The position numbers and the translations under genes are program-made. Under the pieces are notes generated by a model. It did no database searches. It was not told the DNA's origin and saw nothing but the letters and a program-made list of their open reading frames with translations. Positions 9,727-18,607 of a DNA stretch of 64,000 nucleotides are shown in pieces; position 1 is the first letter of the stretch; every line of letters starts with the position of its first letter. Source of the stretch: an uncultured Muribaculaceae bacterium (GTDB lineage: Bacteria; Bacteroidota; Bacteroidia; Bacteroidales; Muribaculaceae); assembly GCA_910586895.1 (NCBI GenBank), contig CAJUIW010000007.1, forward strand, positions 65,114-129,113, given 5' to 3'.

Positions 9727-10536
9727 CTATTTCAAAAGTTTATGGTCATTATCGCCACTCTCCAACACGCTCATCTGATGGATGGCGATTTGGTTGAGTT
9801 TTATAAGTCGCTCTGATTGTGGCAGTCCCTGTTCTATGAATACGGCATTGAGGCTTTCCATGTTTGAGAGGCAGATAAGTTCGTTGACCGAAGCGTAGTC
9901 GCGGATATTACCTTTCAAGTCGGCGTTAGCCTCACGCCACTGTTTCGCTGTCATGCCGAACATAGCCACGTTCAACACATCCGCTTCATTGGCATAGATG
10001 ATGCTCGCCTGTGCTTTTGTGACCTCTGCCGGAATAAGATTCTGCTTGATGGCATCGGTGTGTATGCGGTAGTTGATTTTCGACAACTCACGCTTCGCTG
10101 ACCATCCCAATGCTTTTTGCTCCTCCGCTTTAAGTCGTTGGAATTCCTTGACTATATACAATTCAAATTCAACCGAAATCCAACTTGCAAATTTGAATGC
10201 AATATCCTTGTGGGCATAGGTGCCACCATAACGTCCTGATTTGGAAATTAAACCGATTGCATTGGTCGTTTCAATCCATTTCTTTGGAGATAGAGTAAAG
10301 GCATTTAAGCCTGCTTCTTTTCTAAACCCCTCGAATTCGAGGGGTTTGAAATCGGGATTATAGAGACTTTCCCAAATGCCAAGAAACTCAATCGTATTAC
10401 GGTTGCGCATCCAATTACCGATAACAGCGTTTGGATCATCGCTCTTATGACGAGCCAAATCGGTTATAGACACATAATCCTCGCCATCAACATTGATGAT
10501 GGTTATATTAGTATTCTGAACTGTGATTTTTGCCAT
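9727..10536 (-). CDS. KilA-N domain DNA-binding protein
   Basis: About 269 residues from the ATG at 10536 (MAKITVQNTNITI); the frame runs 14 codons further up but that extension is unlikely. Residues about 15-125 show the KilA-N pattern: DGEDYVSITDLARHK, NPDFKPLEFEGFRKEAG, FTLSPKKWIETTNAIGLISKSGRYGGTYAHKDIAFKFASWIS (in pieces), ending FQRLK. The C-terminal half (about 140-269) is a second conserved region often attached to KilA-N in Bacteroidota. KilA-N domains bind DNA and are common in phage and mobile elements. A -7 box TATCTTTG lies at 10564-10571 on this strand. Role on the chromosome unknown. Confidence 0.85.
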   Translation of the reverse strand: MAKITVQNTNITIINVDGEDYVSITDLARHKSDDPNAVIGNWMRNRNTIEFLGIWESLYNPDFKPLEFEGFRKEAGLNAFTLSPKKWIETTNAIGLISKSGRYGGTYAHKDIAFKFASWISVEFELYIVKEFQRLKAEEQKALGWSAKRELSKINYRIHTDAIKQNLIPAEVTKAQASIIYANEADVLNVAMFGMTAKQWREANADLKGNIRDYASVNELICLSNMESLNAVFIEQGLPQSERLIKLNQIAIHQMSVLESGDNDHKLLK

Positions 10537-10737
10537 TTGTGGATAAGTATCTGTACACGAAAAACAAAGATACATCAAAGAGTTCGATATATCAGTATGT
10601 TAGCCTACTTTTATGTGAGTGTGAATAAAGATTTTGGTTTAGTTGGTACTAATTAGCTTCTGCAAGATGTGCCTTTGTCGGAAATACCTCCGTGCAATGC
10701 AGGAGCGCCAAGAGTTGGGGTGGCAGCCATGATTGTT

Positions 10738-11298
10738 TTATTTTTTGCTGCGGATCCGGCTTAGACTTACGGGGGTGACTCCGAGATACGAAGCAATATT
10801 TTCCAATGGAATCCGGTTCAATAGCTGCGGCTGTTCTTTCAACAATTGTTCATATCTTTCGCTGCCAGTGGTGAACAGCTGCGGAATCAGTGACTTTTCA
10901 GCCCTCAGAATCTCTTTTTCAGCAAATACTCTGCCCCAGTTGGCAATGTGGATGTCACTATGGAAAAGCCGGTGCAGATCTTCTACCGAAATTCTATATA
11001 AGATGCAGTCCTCGATGGTGACAATATTCTCATATCCGGGCGTTGCATTGATATAGCTCAGCATTGATAGTGCCACGGTGCCTTCATCTCCGATCCAGAA
11101 CGTAATGTCGCGCCCTTTGGCGTAACAGTAAGCACGTACAATCCCTTTTGCTACGAAGAACACATTTCGGCATACTTTGTCGGCTTCAATCAGCAAAGTG
11201 CCTCTTGGCAGCTCAACTTTTTCGGCCTTTAGGATTATGCTATTGAGCGATTCCTGCGGCAGTGGATAAATGCGGGTCAATATCTCTGTCAATTCCAT
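10738..11298 (-). CDS. Crp/Fnr-family transcriptional regulator
   Basis: 186 residues from the ATG at 11298; the frame continues upstream only through a TTG. N-terminal cyclic-nucleotide-binding-type beta roll (about 20-115: LPRGTLLIEADKVCRNVFFVAKGIVRAYCYAKG) and a short C-terminal winged helix (about 140-186: NRIPLENIASYLGVTPVSLSRIRSKK). This is the Bacteroidota type whose ligand is usually unknown. It is divergent from an SMR exporter and a NimA-like gene, with only 68 nt between, so it likely controls them. A -7 box TAACTTTG (11302-11309, this strand) ends 3 nt before the ATG, predicting a nearly leaderless transcript. Confidence 0.9.
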   Translation of the reverse strand: MELTEILTRIYPLPQESLNSIILKAEKVELPRGTLLIEADKVCRNVFFVAKGIVRAYCYAKGRDITFWIGDEGTVALSMLSYINATPGYENIVTIEDCILYRISVEDLHRLFHSDIHIANWGRVFAEKEILRAEKSLIPQLFTTGSERYEQLLKEQPQLLNRIPLENIASYLGVTPVSLSRIRSKK

Positions 11299-11301
11299 AC
11301 G

Positions 11302-11309
11302 CAAAGTTA
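11302..11309 (-). promoter_or_regulatory. -7 box of the Crp-type regulator, adjacent to its ATG
   Basis: The plus strand reads caaagtta, giving TAACTTTG on the minus strand, a full match to TAnnTTTG. If the last G is at -4, transcription starts on the A of the ATG at 11298. An opposite box TAAATTTG at 11351-11358 serves the divergent exporter gene. Confidence 0.55.
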
Positions 11310-11350
11310 ATAAATTATCAAATGTAAAGAGCCGGTTATGACGAAACGTC

Positions 11351-11358
11351 TAAATTTG
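11351..11358 (+). promoter_or_regulatory. -7 box of the SMR exporter gene
   Basis: TAAATTTG matches TAnnTTTG and lies 8 nt before the ATG at 11367, so the leader would be about 5 nt. No clear -33 TTG is present at 19-21 nt upstream, which would fit a promoter that needs an activator such as the divergent Crp-type protein. Confidence 0.5.
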
Positions 11359-11366
11359 CATCTGAT

Positions 11367-11687
11367 ATGAACTGGATGATTCTTATAGTAGCCGGACTGA
11401 TGGAGGTGGCCTTCACGTTCTGTCTTGGAAAGACAAAGACGGCTGTCGGTACGGTACAATACTGGTGGTGGGCCGGATTCATAGCCTCGCTTAGTTTGAG
11501 CATGTATCTGATGGCTCGAGCGGCCCGTACAATTCCTATAGGTACGGTCTATCCCGTTTGGACCGGTATAGGAGCCGTGGGAGCCGTGATAATCGGTATA
11601 CTTTTTTTCAACGAGCCGGCTACGTTCTGGCGCGTTTTCTTCATAACCACTCTTATTCTTTCTATAATAGGGCTTAAAGTATTGTGA
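11367..11687 (+). CDS. SMR-family exporter, SugE/Gdx-like
   Basis: 106 residues, four membrane helices. The essential Glu13 is present (LIVAGLMEVAFTF). The pattern IPIGTVYPVWTGIGAVGAVIIGILFFNEP matches the SugE/Gdx branch of small multidrug resistance transporters, which export guanidinium and some quaternary ammonium compounds as antiparallel dimers. No guanidine riboswitch is seen; the space to the divergent regulator is too short. The next gene starts 1 nt after its stop (TGATATG), so the two are one operon. Whether the substrate is guanidinium or a drug-like cation is not determined. Confidence 0.9.
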   Translation: MNWMILIVAGLMEVAFTFCLGKTKTAVGTVQYWWWAGFIASLSLSMYLMARAARTIPIGTVYPVWTGIGAVGAVIIGILFFNEPATFWRVFFITTLILSIIGLKVL

Positions 11688-11688
11688 T

Positions 11689-12174
11689 ATGGAACATAAG
11701 ATGCGACGATTCAAACAGCAGCTTTCAAATGAAGATGCTGTGAAAATATTGGACCGCTGTACTAACGGCATACTCTCTCTTGTTGAGGCCGATGGCACGC
11801 CCTACGGAGTGCCTATAAGTTATGTTTACGATGGGGGCAATCACATTTATCTTCATTGCGCGGTTGCCGGCCGGAAGATTGACTGCATCCGTGCTGACTC
11901 ACGCTGCTCATTCTGCGTAGTGGCGCAGGACCATGTCGTTCCGGAGGAATTTACCACCTACTTCCGCAGCGTGATAGTGTCCGGCAGAATCAGGATTCTT
12001 ACCGACCCGGAAGAAATACTTGCCGGACTCGTTTTGCTCAGCAGCAAATATTGTCCCGGGATAGATCCGGAAAAGGAGATTGACAAATTCTATAAAGTGG
12101 TCAAGGTCCTGCGGATAGATATCGACAGTATCACAGGCAAGGAGGCAAAAGAGCTTGTCCGGCAAAGGCAATGA
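11689..12174 (+). CDS. NimA-like pyridoxamine 5'-phosphate oxidase-family flavoprotein
   Basis: 161 residues, split-barrel flavin-binding fold of the NimA type. The N-terminal part MRRFKQQLSNEDAVKILDRCTNGILSL and the motif IYLHCAVAGRKID, whose histidine matches the residue linked to nitroimidazole reduction in NimA, are visible, as is CFCVV. NimA-like proteins can reduce 5-nitroimidazoles, but most family members have no proven role. Internal ATG at 11701 is an alternative start. It is translated with the SMR exporter and is probably under the divergent Crp-type regulator, suggesting a small toxicant or redox response unit. Confidence 0.85.
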   Translation: MEHKMRRFKQQLSNEDAVKILDRCTNGILSLVEADGTPYGVPISYVYDGGNHIYLHCAVAGRKIDCIRADSRCSFCVVAQDHVVPEEFTTYFRSVIVSGRIRILTDPEEILAGLVLLSSKYCPGIDPEKEIDKFYKVVKVLRIDIDSITGKEAKELVRQRQ

Positions 12175-12189
12175 AGAGGGGAGTGGCTG

Positions 12190-13020
12190 TTAAAGAATCC
12201 ATACGGGCGATTTCCGGAGATTGAAGTTTTCGGACAAGGTTTTCGCAAATGGAGAATTGAACAGGCGTGCCCCTTGCGGACAAATTTTCACACAGGCGCA
12301 GCACTTGATACATTTTGAGGCATCTACCTCCTGACAGTCCGGTGTGATGGCTCCTGTGGGGCAGGCATCGTAGCAGCTCCCGCAGTCATCACAAATCGAT
12401 GTGTCGACCTGTGGTAGATATGTCATGGGCTTTTCCGCCTGCTGACGTTGGTAGCCGATTACAAAGTTGCGGAAGTTAGTAATGGATTCTTCCGGCGATG
12501 GTTCGTCGGTGAGCGAGGATGTGTTGACTTCGCGCAATCCGCCCATGCGGATTTTTGAAGCGATCTCCTTACCAAACGTCATGGCATCAGCCAAGTCACG
12601 GCAGTCAGGGCGTCCGGAGGCTATGGGGGTATCGGCAGTCGAATAGGAGTGTTCTCCTACGAAAGCTGCGGCGCCACATATCAGGAATCCACAGTCCGAC
12701 GACATGAATGACGCAAAATCGTTGACAGCATTCTCAAAAGCACGGTTGCCATATACTGCCGCAACTATGCATCTTGCGTTGTTGCCTTCAATGCCTTTAA
12801 GCCGTTGCTTTATGATCGGAGCTATTTTCCCGCCATATACAGGCGCCGCTGCGATGACAATATCATCAGATGTCAGCACCATATCTTTTTCTACGGGATG
12901 GAACGTCAGGTCGCGATAAATAATATCGCAATTCAGCACTTCAGATATTCCTCGGTTAATGCCATGCAGGATCTTGGCGGAGGTTCCTGTAGGGGAGAAT
13001 GAAAAAGAATATATGCGCAT
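12190..13020 (-). CDS. EFR1-family flavodoxin-ferredoxin fusion
   Basis: 276 residues. N-terminal flavodoxin-like domain (about 1-160) with the FMN loop FSPTGTSAKI and AAAPVYGGKIAP; C-terminal bacterial ferredoxin domain (about 205-262) with two 4Fe-4S sets: CDDCGSCYDACPTGAI and CIKCCACVKICPQGA. This matches EFR1-family ferredoxins of anaerobes. It probably passes electrons between an unknown donor and acceptor in the cytoplasm. A -7 box TAAATTTG lies at 13066-13073 on this strand. It is convergent with the NimA-like gene, 15 nt apart. Confidence 0.9.
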   Translation of the reverse strand: MRIYSFSFSPTGTSAKILHGINRGISEVLNCDIIYRDLTFHPVEKDMVLTSDDIVIAAAPVYGGKIAPIIKQRLKGIEGNNARCIVAAVYGNRAFENAVNDFASFMSSDCGFLICGAAAFVGEHSYSTADTPIASGRPDCRDLADAMTFGKEIASKIRMGGLREVNTSSLTDEPSPEESITNFRNFVIGYQRQQAEKPMTYLPQVDTSICDDCGSCYDACPTGAITPDCQEVDASKCIKCCACVKICPQGARLFNSPFAKTLSENFNLRKSPVWIL

Positions 13021-13114
13021 AAGTATATCTCAATGATTAAATGTTGACTGATGAATGGAGTTGTGCAAATTTAATAAAAATCGGAGAGATAATTAGGAAC
13101 CCGATGATGAGCAA

Positions 13115-13384
13115 TCATACTTCCTTTGTCCAATCGGACAATATGGATTTGAAATCGGACACCATCAATGAAAAATCGTAGTGTGTCACTAATCCGGTAC
13201 AACCTATGGTTCGATCTCCTTCTTTCAGCAGATACCATTGTGGAAGAGGATTGTCGGCCGCCAGACACTGGCGCATACAATCGTCATATACGGCCATGGA
13301 CTCTTCTGTAGCCCACTTCTCTTGAAAATAAGCTATAGACTCCTCCAGATACTCCGGATTCTTTCGTAGTGAAATTATTTCCAT
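13115..13384 (-). pseudogene. GNAT N-acetyltransferase fragment
   Basis: From the Met at 13384 the sequence starts like a GNAT enzyme (MEIISLRKNPEYLEESIAYF, KWATEESMAVYDDC, PLPQWYLLKEGDRTIGCTGLV) and then stops after ~90 residues, before the acetyl-CoA-binding R/Q-x-x-G-x-G/A motif. Full members are about 150-180 residues. The last ~20 residues (DFSLMVSDFKSILSDWTKEV) no longer fit the family, and no continuation is found in other frames. I conclude the 3' part was lost. Confidence 0.6.
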
Positions 13385-13580
13385 GTCGGTCATTAAATAA
13401 TTAATCTGGGAAGCACGGGCCTTGATCGTGACATAAATCCGTTGAATAATACAGCGTGCAATCAGACCAAGCCTCCGGATACAAAGATATAGATTTTTTT
13501 TGTAGCTCCCCATCCCATCAAACGTAAGCTAATGACCGAACAGAAGGCAAACGGTTTTGAATTCTTATGCTTGTATAGTA

Positions 13581-13610
13581 TTGAAAATCAAAATAAAAGT
13601 TGTAAATTTG
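13581..13610 (+). promoter_or_regulatory. promoter of the DNA-binding protein/Fic pair
   Basis: TTG at 13581-13583 and TAAATTTG at 13603-13610, with 19 nt between, fit the Bacteroidetes -33/-7 promoter. The ATG at 13616 follows by 5 nt, predicting a leader of about 2 nt. Confidence 0.6.
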
Positions 13611-13615
13611 TATAT

Positions 13616-14638
13616 ATGAACGACCTTACAGTATCAAATATCGAAAGGCAGAACGTGTTGAACAACAATTATGCCCTTCAAACCATCCAAGAAAACTTGG
13701 ATGTTAATGGCCTGCGTTTTCATGAACAGCTTCTTTTCACGACTAAAATGGTCGCTGATTTTTATGATGTCGATGAACGAACAATTAAGCGTTATGTGCA
13801 GGAGCACGGAGACGAACTTCGTGCCAATGGATACTTTTTAAGTGAGGGTAATTCACTGAAAGAATTAAAGTTGCATTTTGTTAGGGACATTAATGTCCCT
13901 AAGTTTACACGGCAACTTGGGATTTTCCCATTCCGTGCATTCCTGAATATCGGTATGCTCCTCACAGAGAGCGAAAAAGCGAAACAATTACGCACGCGGA
14001 TACTTGATATTGTTATAGCAACAATCAATAGTCGTGCCGGAGGTGGTACCAAATACATCAACTGGCGCGACCGGGATTATCTGCCTACCGCAATAAAGAG
14101 TGAAAACTATCGCAAGAATTTCACTCAGGCTGTCGGCAAATATGTTGACGGACTTCCTACATATAAGTATGAGCAGATAACCGACTTGATTTATAAGGCG
14201 GTCTTCCGGGAAAATGCCAAAGAATATCGTGAGGTACTTCGTTTGCAGAACGAGGAGAACGTGCGACATACACTTTATGCGGAAGTTTTACTTTGTATTT
14301 CATCATTTGAGAATGGTGTGGCACATGAGATTGTGACCTGCTACTCCAATAATGGAAATAAGCAGCTGACCATCGAAGAAGTCAAGGCTATTATCGACAA
14401 ATTGGCATCCGCTCCGATGATGGAACCATTCATCAATGACGCAAGATCCAAAATGGCATCACGTGACGTTGCATTCCGTGATGCTTGGCATGGCAATCTT
14501 GCCGAATACCTTCGTGCCGTCACACCTGATGAATTTGATAAATTTATCGGCGATGCTTCAATAGACTTCGACAATATCCTCGAAGCCAACCGGGAAGTTC
14601 TTAAACGCCTGAAACAAGCCGATGATGATGAGAACTGA
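13616..14638 (+). CDS. DNA-binding protein, putative antitoxin partner of Fic/Doc toxin
   Basis: About 340 residues from the ATG at 13616, chosen because a promoter lies just upstream. The N-terminus has a helix-turn-helix-like region (about 40-75: LLFTTKMVADFYDVDERTIKRYVQEHGDEL) of the kind seen in RhuM- and antirepressor-like proteins. The remainder is helical and contains KYINWRDRDYLP and, at the end, HGNLAEYLRAVTPDEFDKFIG. The 3' end overlaps the Fic/Doc gene by 17 nt, so the products are translationally coupled. This layout suggests a toxin-antitoxin pair in which this larger protein is the DNA-binding antitoxin or regulator. That role is inferred from context. Confidence 0.7.
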   Translation: MNDLTVSNIERQNVLNNNYALQTIQENLDVNGLRFHEQLLFTTKMVADFYDVDERTIKRYVQEHGDELRANGYFLSEGNSLKELKLHFVRDINVPKFTRQLGIFPFRAFLNIGMLLTESEKAKQLRTRILDIVIATINSRAGGGTKYINWRDRDYLPTAIKSENYRKNFTQAVGKYVDGLPTYKYEQITDLIYKAVFRENAKEYREVLRLQNEENVRHTLYAEVLLCISSFENGVAHEIVTCYSNNGNKQLTIEEVKAIIDKLASAPMMEPFINDARSKMASRDVAFRDAWHGNLAEYLRAVTPDEFDKFIGDASIDFDNILEANREVLKRLKQADDDEN

Positions 14639-15071
14639 AGAACTGAAATACATAGACTATGATGAGGCTCTTGTGGTCTATGCGAAGACTGTTACAGCCA
14701 GTGGCGGCGGTCTGAGCGGAGTCAAGGATGAAGGAGGAATCAGAAAAGTGCTCGACTTTGTTCAGAACGACCTGTATTATCCTACTTTCGTTGACAAACT
14801 CACATATCTGGTCTTCGGCTTATGCACGGGCCATTATTTCGAGGACTCCAACAAGCGCGTGGCATTGACAATCGGCGTCTGGTTTCTTGTACATAACGGT
14901 TACTACTGGCACGCCTACAGTTTCATGCAGTGCATGGAGGCAATCATATACCACGTTGCCGCCGGACGCATTGACAAAGACCTGCTTCAACGCATCATCA
15001 CCTGCTACATGGCAAACGAAGACTACCCCGAAGACCTCAAACTTGACATCATACATGCAATAGACGGCTAA
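14622..15071 (+). CDS. Fic/Doc-family toxin
   Basis: 149 residues; starts at three consecutive ATGs (14622, 14625, 14628). The Fic catalytic loop is HYFEDSNKR at 71-79, close to the HxFx(D/N)(A/G)NxR signature; the GGLSGVKDEGGIRKVL segment at 28-44 is the death-on-curing (Doc) N-terminal motif. Doc proteins phosphorylate EF-Tu, other Fic proteins AMPylate; which applies here cannot be told. It overlaps the upstream DNA-binding gene by 17 nt. A piece closely resembling parts of this gene recurs at 22183-22260, on the far side of the WG/AbiH cassette. Confidence 0.87.
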   Translation: MMMRTEELKYIDYDEALVVYAKTVTASGGGLSGVKDEGGIRKVLDFVQNDLYYPTFVDKLTYLVFGLCTGHYFEDSNKRVALTIGVWFLVHNGYYWHAYSFMQCMEAIIYHVAAGRIDKDLLQRIITCYMANEDYPEDLKLDIIHAIDG

Positions 15072-15109
15072 GATTGCTGTATTGTTGATAATGACGAAGT
15101 ATAATAAGA

Positions 15110-18100
15110 ATGGAACCCATTGATAACATTATAATAATTTCCTCTACTATAGAAAAGGATACGTGTTTCTACGGACTGGGCTTAGAGAGTGGTATTACTC
15201 TCATTCCACCAAAGTATGAGGATGTTAAATTTCCTATTGGAGATATTTTCATGTTCCGTCAAAATGGGAAATGGGGATTGATGTCCTTGAATGGAGATGT
15301 CTTATTAACTCCTGAGTATGACAATATTTTTTCGTGGAATGATAAATACATTGTTGTTGGTGAGGGAAAATCTTACCATTATAAATGCGGAGTTGTAGAT
15401 TGGAATGGATGCTTAATAATTCCTATCGAATACGCAGCCATAGAACTTACCGCTTACTCGGTATTCAGGTGTTACATGGGTGCTGAGTTTGACTGGGGAC
15501 GTGATCATCAAATGGATTTCCTCAAATATGATGGGAATTCATATCTGTGGAAAAATAACAGCAATGAAACGTTGGGTAAGCAACTACAAATATGGCGTAA
15601 TAATCAGCATGTTGCCAACTATAATGGCTGGCTAATACTTGATAACCAAATATTGCTCAATCCCGAATTGGAATCGCAGAAATGGGTTTCTGATAAAGAC
15701 CTTAATTTTATCCAAGTTACGCCAGACGGTAACTTGATAACAAAAGATAAACGTGGGAAATATGGTCTGCGAGATTTATCTGGTAAAAGCATAGTTCTAC
15801 AGATTTATGATGACATGAAGCTTATGCCATCAGGTATTGTAGTGCTTTACAATGGGAAGATAGGTATTGTCGGAACTAATGGTAACAGTATTCTTCCAAC
15901 AGAATATCTGGAAATCAGAGACAATGTCATTGACGAATCAAATAAAGAGGAAATCAAAGGTGATTGGTCATGGGTTTGGAATATCAAAAACGGATTCGCA
16001 TATCGGTATAGCAAAGACCATCCACTTGATACATCTAATCTTGAAACAATAATTGTTCGGTCAGATTTCTTCATTTCTGATGGGAGCATCGCTTGTTGTA
16101 AAAAGGGAGAATCCCAATTCAACACTTTCATCACCCGAAATGGGGATGGTGAGAATATATTTAGCATTGAGAATGGATTTTTTCTTGAAGAAAATGCGGA
16201 TAAAATCATACCCTTAACATCTGACGATTATCTAATCCAAAACGGAGATAAATTCAGGTTAGTCTCAACCAATGCAGATAGCAATAGCCTTTCATTAGAA
16301 TTTGATGAGGCAAAGTATTATGGAGAAGGGATATTGTATTACCAAGTCGATGGACTTTGGGGAATAAAATTATTCTCACCAAAACTGTATGATACTTCAT
16401 TATTCCGAATTGAAAAAGATATAGATATTGTGCCATCATATCTTTCGGCAAAGCCTGTGTATGGTATGATGGGAATGTTCATATATTTTGAGATTCAGAA
16501 TACATATAAGAGTTATTCTGGTGAGGAAGGAATATGTAGCCAGCTTATCAAAACATCCGGAGAATGTCTTTTGGGTGGAAACCACCAATACACCGGTTCT
16601 TTTAGTATACACGATTCTATTATCCTATGTCAAGTAGGTCAAAAGTTCGGATTTGTAGATTTTGATGATGAAACAATCATACCATTCAAATTCGATGAGA
16701 TTGTCTTCCGTGGCAAAGGTAAACATGGTGGCTTCAATGTTAGGATTGGAGATTTTTGGGGCATCCTTAAACACAATGGAAAAGAAAGCCACATTAAATA
16801 TTCAGAATTTATTCCCTTTAGGGATAAGTATGAAATAGTAATAGATGCGCTTACTGGGTTAAAAGGGGTGCTCAATACCGAAACTTGTGAAGAAGTTGTG
16901 CCTTGTCTCTATACTCATATCATTCTTGAAGAAAACCGTGCGATTGTAGCAAGAGGCGGATGCCCGGAAGATAATTGTATTGTCGATTATCTTTATGCCA
17001 AATGGGGTTGCTATGACACATCAGGAAAGCTTATAGTCCCTGTTAGATATGACTACATCAAGATTGATGGTGAATATGTACTCGCTGGATATGATGGGGG
17101 ATTCATGACCTATGGTCAAAACTTTTATTATAAAGAGTTTGGCGGCAAGTATGCTCTTTATAACTCTGTTGGGGAATTGTTAATTGAGGGTTTCTCTCAG
17201 TACAATTTAGGTGATAATATTTGGTCATTTTATTTTGGTGGTAAATGGAAGACATGGACTGAAGAGTATGGCTTTGATGAGTACTCCTTCGAGTATGTAG
17301 TTGGTAGATGGCTTCTTGTTACTCCAGACCTCAAAACAATATTACCGAGAGATCCTGGAGAACGATACCAAATTAAAAAAGGAACTAAAATATACTGGGC
17401 AAGAGAAGTTAACGAACACGACAAAAAAGTAATAAATCGTATCAACTTTCCCTTGAACCTTCTCGTTGAGCATGAGTTCCAAATTGATAATGGCTGGATA
17501 ATTGATAAAAGTGGGAAAGAAGCCATTAATATTACTACCGGGAAGCGAATTGCCGGGTATCGTGAGATTTATGCAATATCCGATTCACTCCTTTATGTAA
17601 TGGATGATGAGTATAATGTAGGTATCCTTGATAAGGATAATCAATTCGTAATCAAACCTCAATTCTACGCACTCACATATCCAGTGGGTAATCTGTTTAT
17701 TGGAACCACCGAAAACGAAAAAGGAGAATTTACTATGTCTCTATATAATCTCTCCTCAAAAAATATCCTTGACGAGGGCATTGAATTACGGGTTGAAGAA
17801 TCACGTTCATCAATGGAACATATGTTCCGCAATCACATTCTGTTGCTGTATCACATCAATGAAGATGATGATGCTTATAGTGGCTATGCCTTTGAGAATG
17901 GTACAGCATGGATTAAATCGGAAATTGCTGGAAAATTTAACCCAATGTGTGTTGGACAAGTGGGCAAATTCAATCATAAGCGTTATTGGTTCTCATATAA
18001 TGATATGGAGCCTGAAGAGTCGTATTCTTACGATGATGACAACGATTATATGAGAGATTCATGGGATGCAATGACCGACGGCATGTATGGAGATATGCCC

Positions 18101-18139
18101 GAAGGATTTGACGGAGACTATGATTTCTTAGGGAGATAG
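15110..18139 (+). CDS. large WG-repeat protein (1009 aa)
   Basis: 1009 residues without a signal peptide or membrane helix. Many WG repeats occur along the chain, each with a G-hydrophobic-x-D/N-x-x-G core followed by I-P-x-x-Y-D-x-I, for example GKWGLMSLNGDVLLTPEYDN, KCGVVDWNGCLIIPIEY, GKYGLRDLSGKSIVLQIYDD, GKIGIVGTNGNSILPTEY and NVGILDKDNQFVIKPQFY. The C-terminus is very acidic (YSYDDDNDYMRDS...). The predicted form is a long beta solenoid or propeller-like scaffold in the cytoplasm. DNA here is clearly more AT-rich than the 38-64 kb core. It leads a same-strand cassette ending in AbiH, which suggests a defence role, but no catalytic motif is visible. Confidence 0.8.
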   Translation: MEPIDNIIIISSTIEKDTCFYGLGLESGITLIPPKYEDVKFPIGDIFMFRQNGKWGLMSLNGDVLLTPEYDNIFSWNDKYIVVGEGKSYHYKCGVVDWNGCLIIPIEYAAIELTAYSVFRCYMGAEFDWGRDHQMDFLKYDGNSYLWKNNSNETLGKQLQIWRNNQHVANYNGWLILDNQILLNPELESQKWVSDKDLNFIQVTPDGNLITKDKRGKYGLRDLSGKSIVLQIYDDMKLMPSGIVVLYNGKIGIVGTNGNSILPTEYLEIRDNVIDESNKEEIKGDWSWVWNIKNGFAYRYSKDHPLDTSNLETIIVRSDFFISDGSIACCKKGESQFNTFITRNGDGENIFSIENGFFLEENADKIIPLTSDDYLIQNGDKFRLVSTNADSNSLSLEFDEAKYYGEGILYYQVDGLWGIKLFSPKLYDTSLFRIEKDIDIVPSYLSAKPVYGMMGMFIYFEIQNTYKSYSGEEGICSQLIKTSGECLLGGNHQYTGSFSIHDSIILCQVGQKFGFVDFDDETIIPFKFDEIVFRGKGKHGGFNVRIGDFWGILKHNGKESHIKYSEFIPFRDKYEIVIDALTGLKGVLNTETCEEVVPCLYTHIILEENRAIVARGGCPEDNCIVDYLYAKWGCYDTSGKLIVPVRYDYIKIDGEYVLAGYDGGFMTYGQNFYYKEFGGKYALYNSVGELLIEGFSQYNLGDNIWSFYFGGKWKTWTEEYGFDEYSFEYVVGRWLLVTPDLKTILPRDPGERYQIKKGTKIYWAREVNEHDKKVINRINFPLNLLVEHEFQIDNGWIIDKSGKEAINITTGKRIAGYREIYAISDSLLYVMDDEYNVGILDKDNQFVIKPQFYALTYPVGNLFIGTTENEKGEFTMSLYNLSSKNILDEGIELRVEESRSSMEHMFRNHILLLYHINEDDDAYSGYAFENGTAWIKSEIAGKFNPMCVGQVGKFNHKRYWFSYNDMEPEESYSYDDDNDYMRDSWDAMTDGMYGDMPEGFDGDYDFLGR

Positions 18140-18205
18140 ATAATAATAGACTTTTTTGTTTACCTTATCAATCTATCGGCATTTATATAAAAACGAAATA
18201 CTAAA

Positions 18206-18607
18206 ATGAATCCGAAAATATACAAACCCGAAGAAAGAGTATCTCAAGAAGTCATTGACAAATTGAGGGAAGATGAGGAATATTTTGAGCAAATCCTCCC
18301 AAATGGAGCTGAAGGCGTTATAGGAGATGTCGCGATAATAACTCATCCGGACTACGAATATGGCTATTCGTACCTTATGGATAGGTCTGGCAACAAGCCG
18401 TTATTGGATTTCGGAGATTTCAAATACGACCAAAAAAGGCACAAGGAAATCTTTTTGAATGGCAAAACTCATCCAGATGGAAAAATTGTTTCAATGGGCC
18501 TTATTTCAAAAGACTCTCTTTCCATGGTAAACCCACCGACAAAGTCTTATATTATGGATATTGGGATGATTGCGGAAGTGGTTATGCCATTGATGATGAT
18601 ATGGTAA
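18206..18607 (+). CDS. N-terminal part of a frame-disrupted gene
   Basis: 133 codons. The first ~100 residues read as a normal soluble acidic protein (KIYKPEERVSQEVIDKLRED, DYEYGYSYLMDRSGNKPLLD). The last ~35 (SMVNPPTKSYIMDIGMIAEV) look out of frame: the +2 reading of the same bases gives RLSFHGKPTDKVLYYGYWDD and GSGYAIDDD, which runs straight into the next ORF. So 18206-19740 is probably one gene with a -1-type frame change near 18505-18520 (run of four A at 18511-18514). No family recognised. It follows the WG-repeat gene by 66 nt. Confidence 0.6.
   Translation: MNPKIYKPEERVSQEVIDKLREDEEYFEQILPNGAEGVIGDVAIITHPDYEYGYSYLMDRSGNKPLLDFGDFKYDQKRHKEIFLNGKTHPDGKIVSMGLISKDSLSMVNPPTKSYIMDIGMIAEVVMPLMMIW

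Noticed and set aside
11307..11798. 163-codon ORF opposite the SMR and NimA-like genes
   Set aside because: Shadow of two convincing genes; sequence is low-complexity and Tyr/Gly/Ser-rich.
13071..13280. continuation of the GNAT gene in another frame
   Set aside because: The alternative frame does not contain the acetyl-CoA-binding motif, so a simple frameshift does not restore the enzyme.
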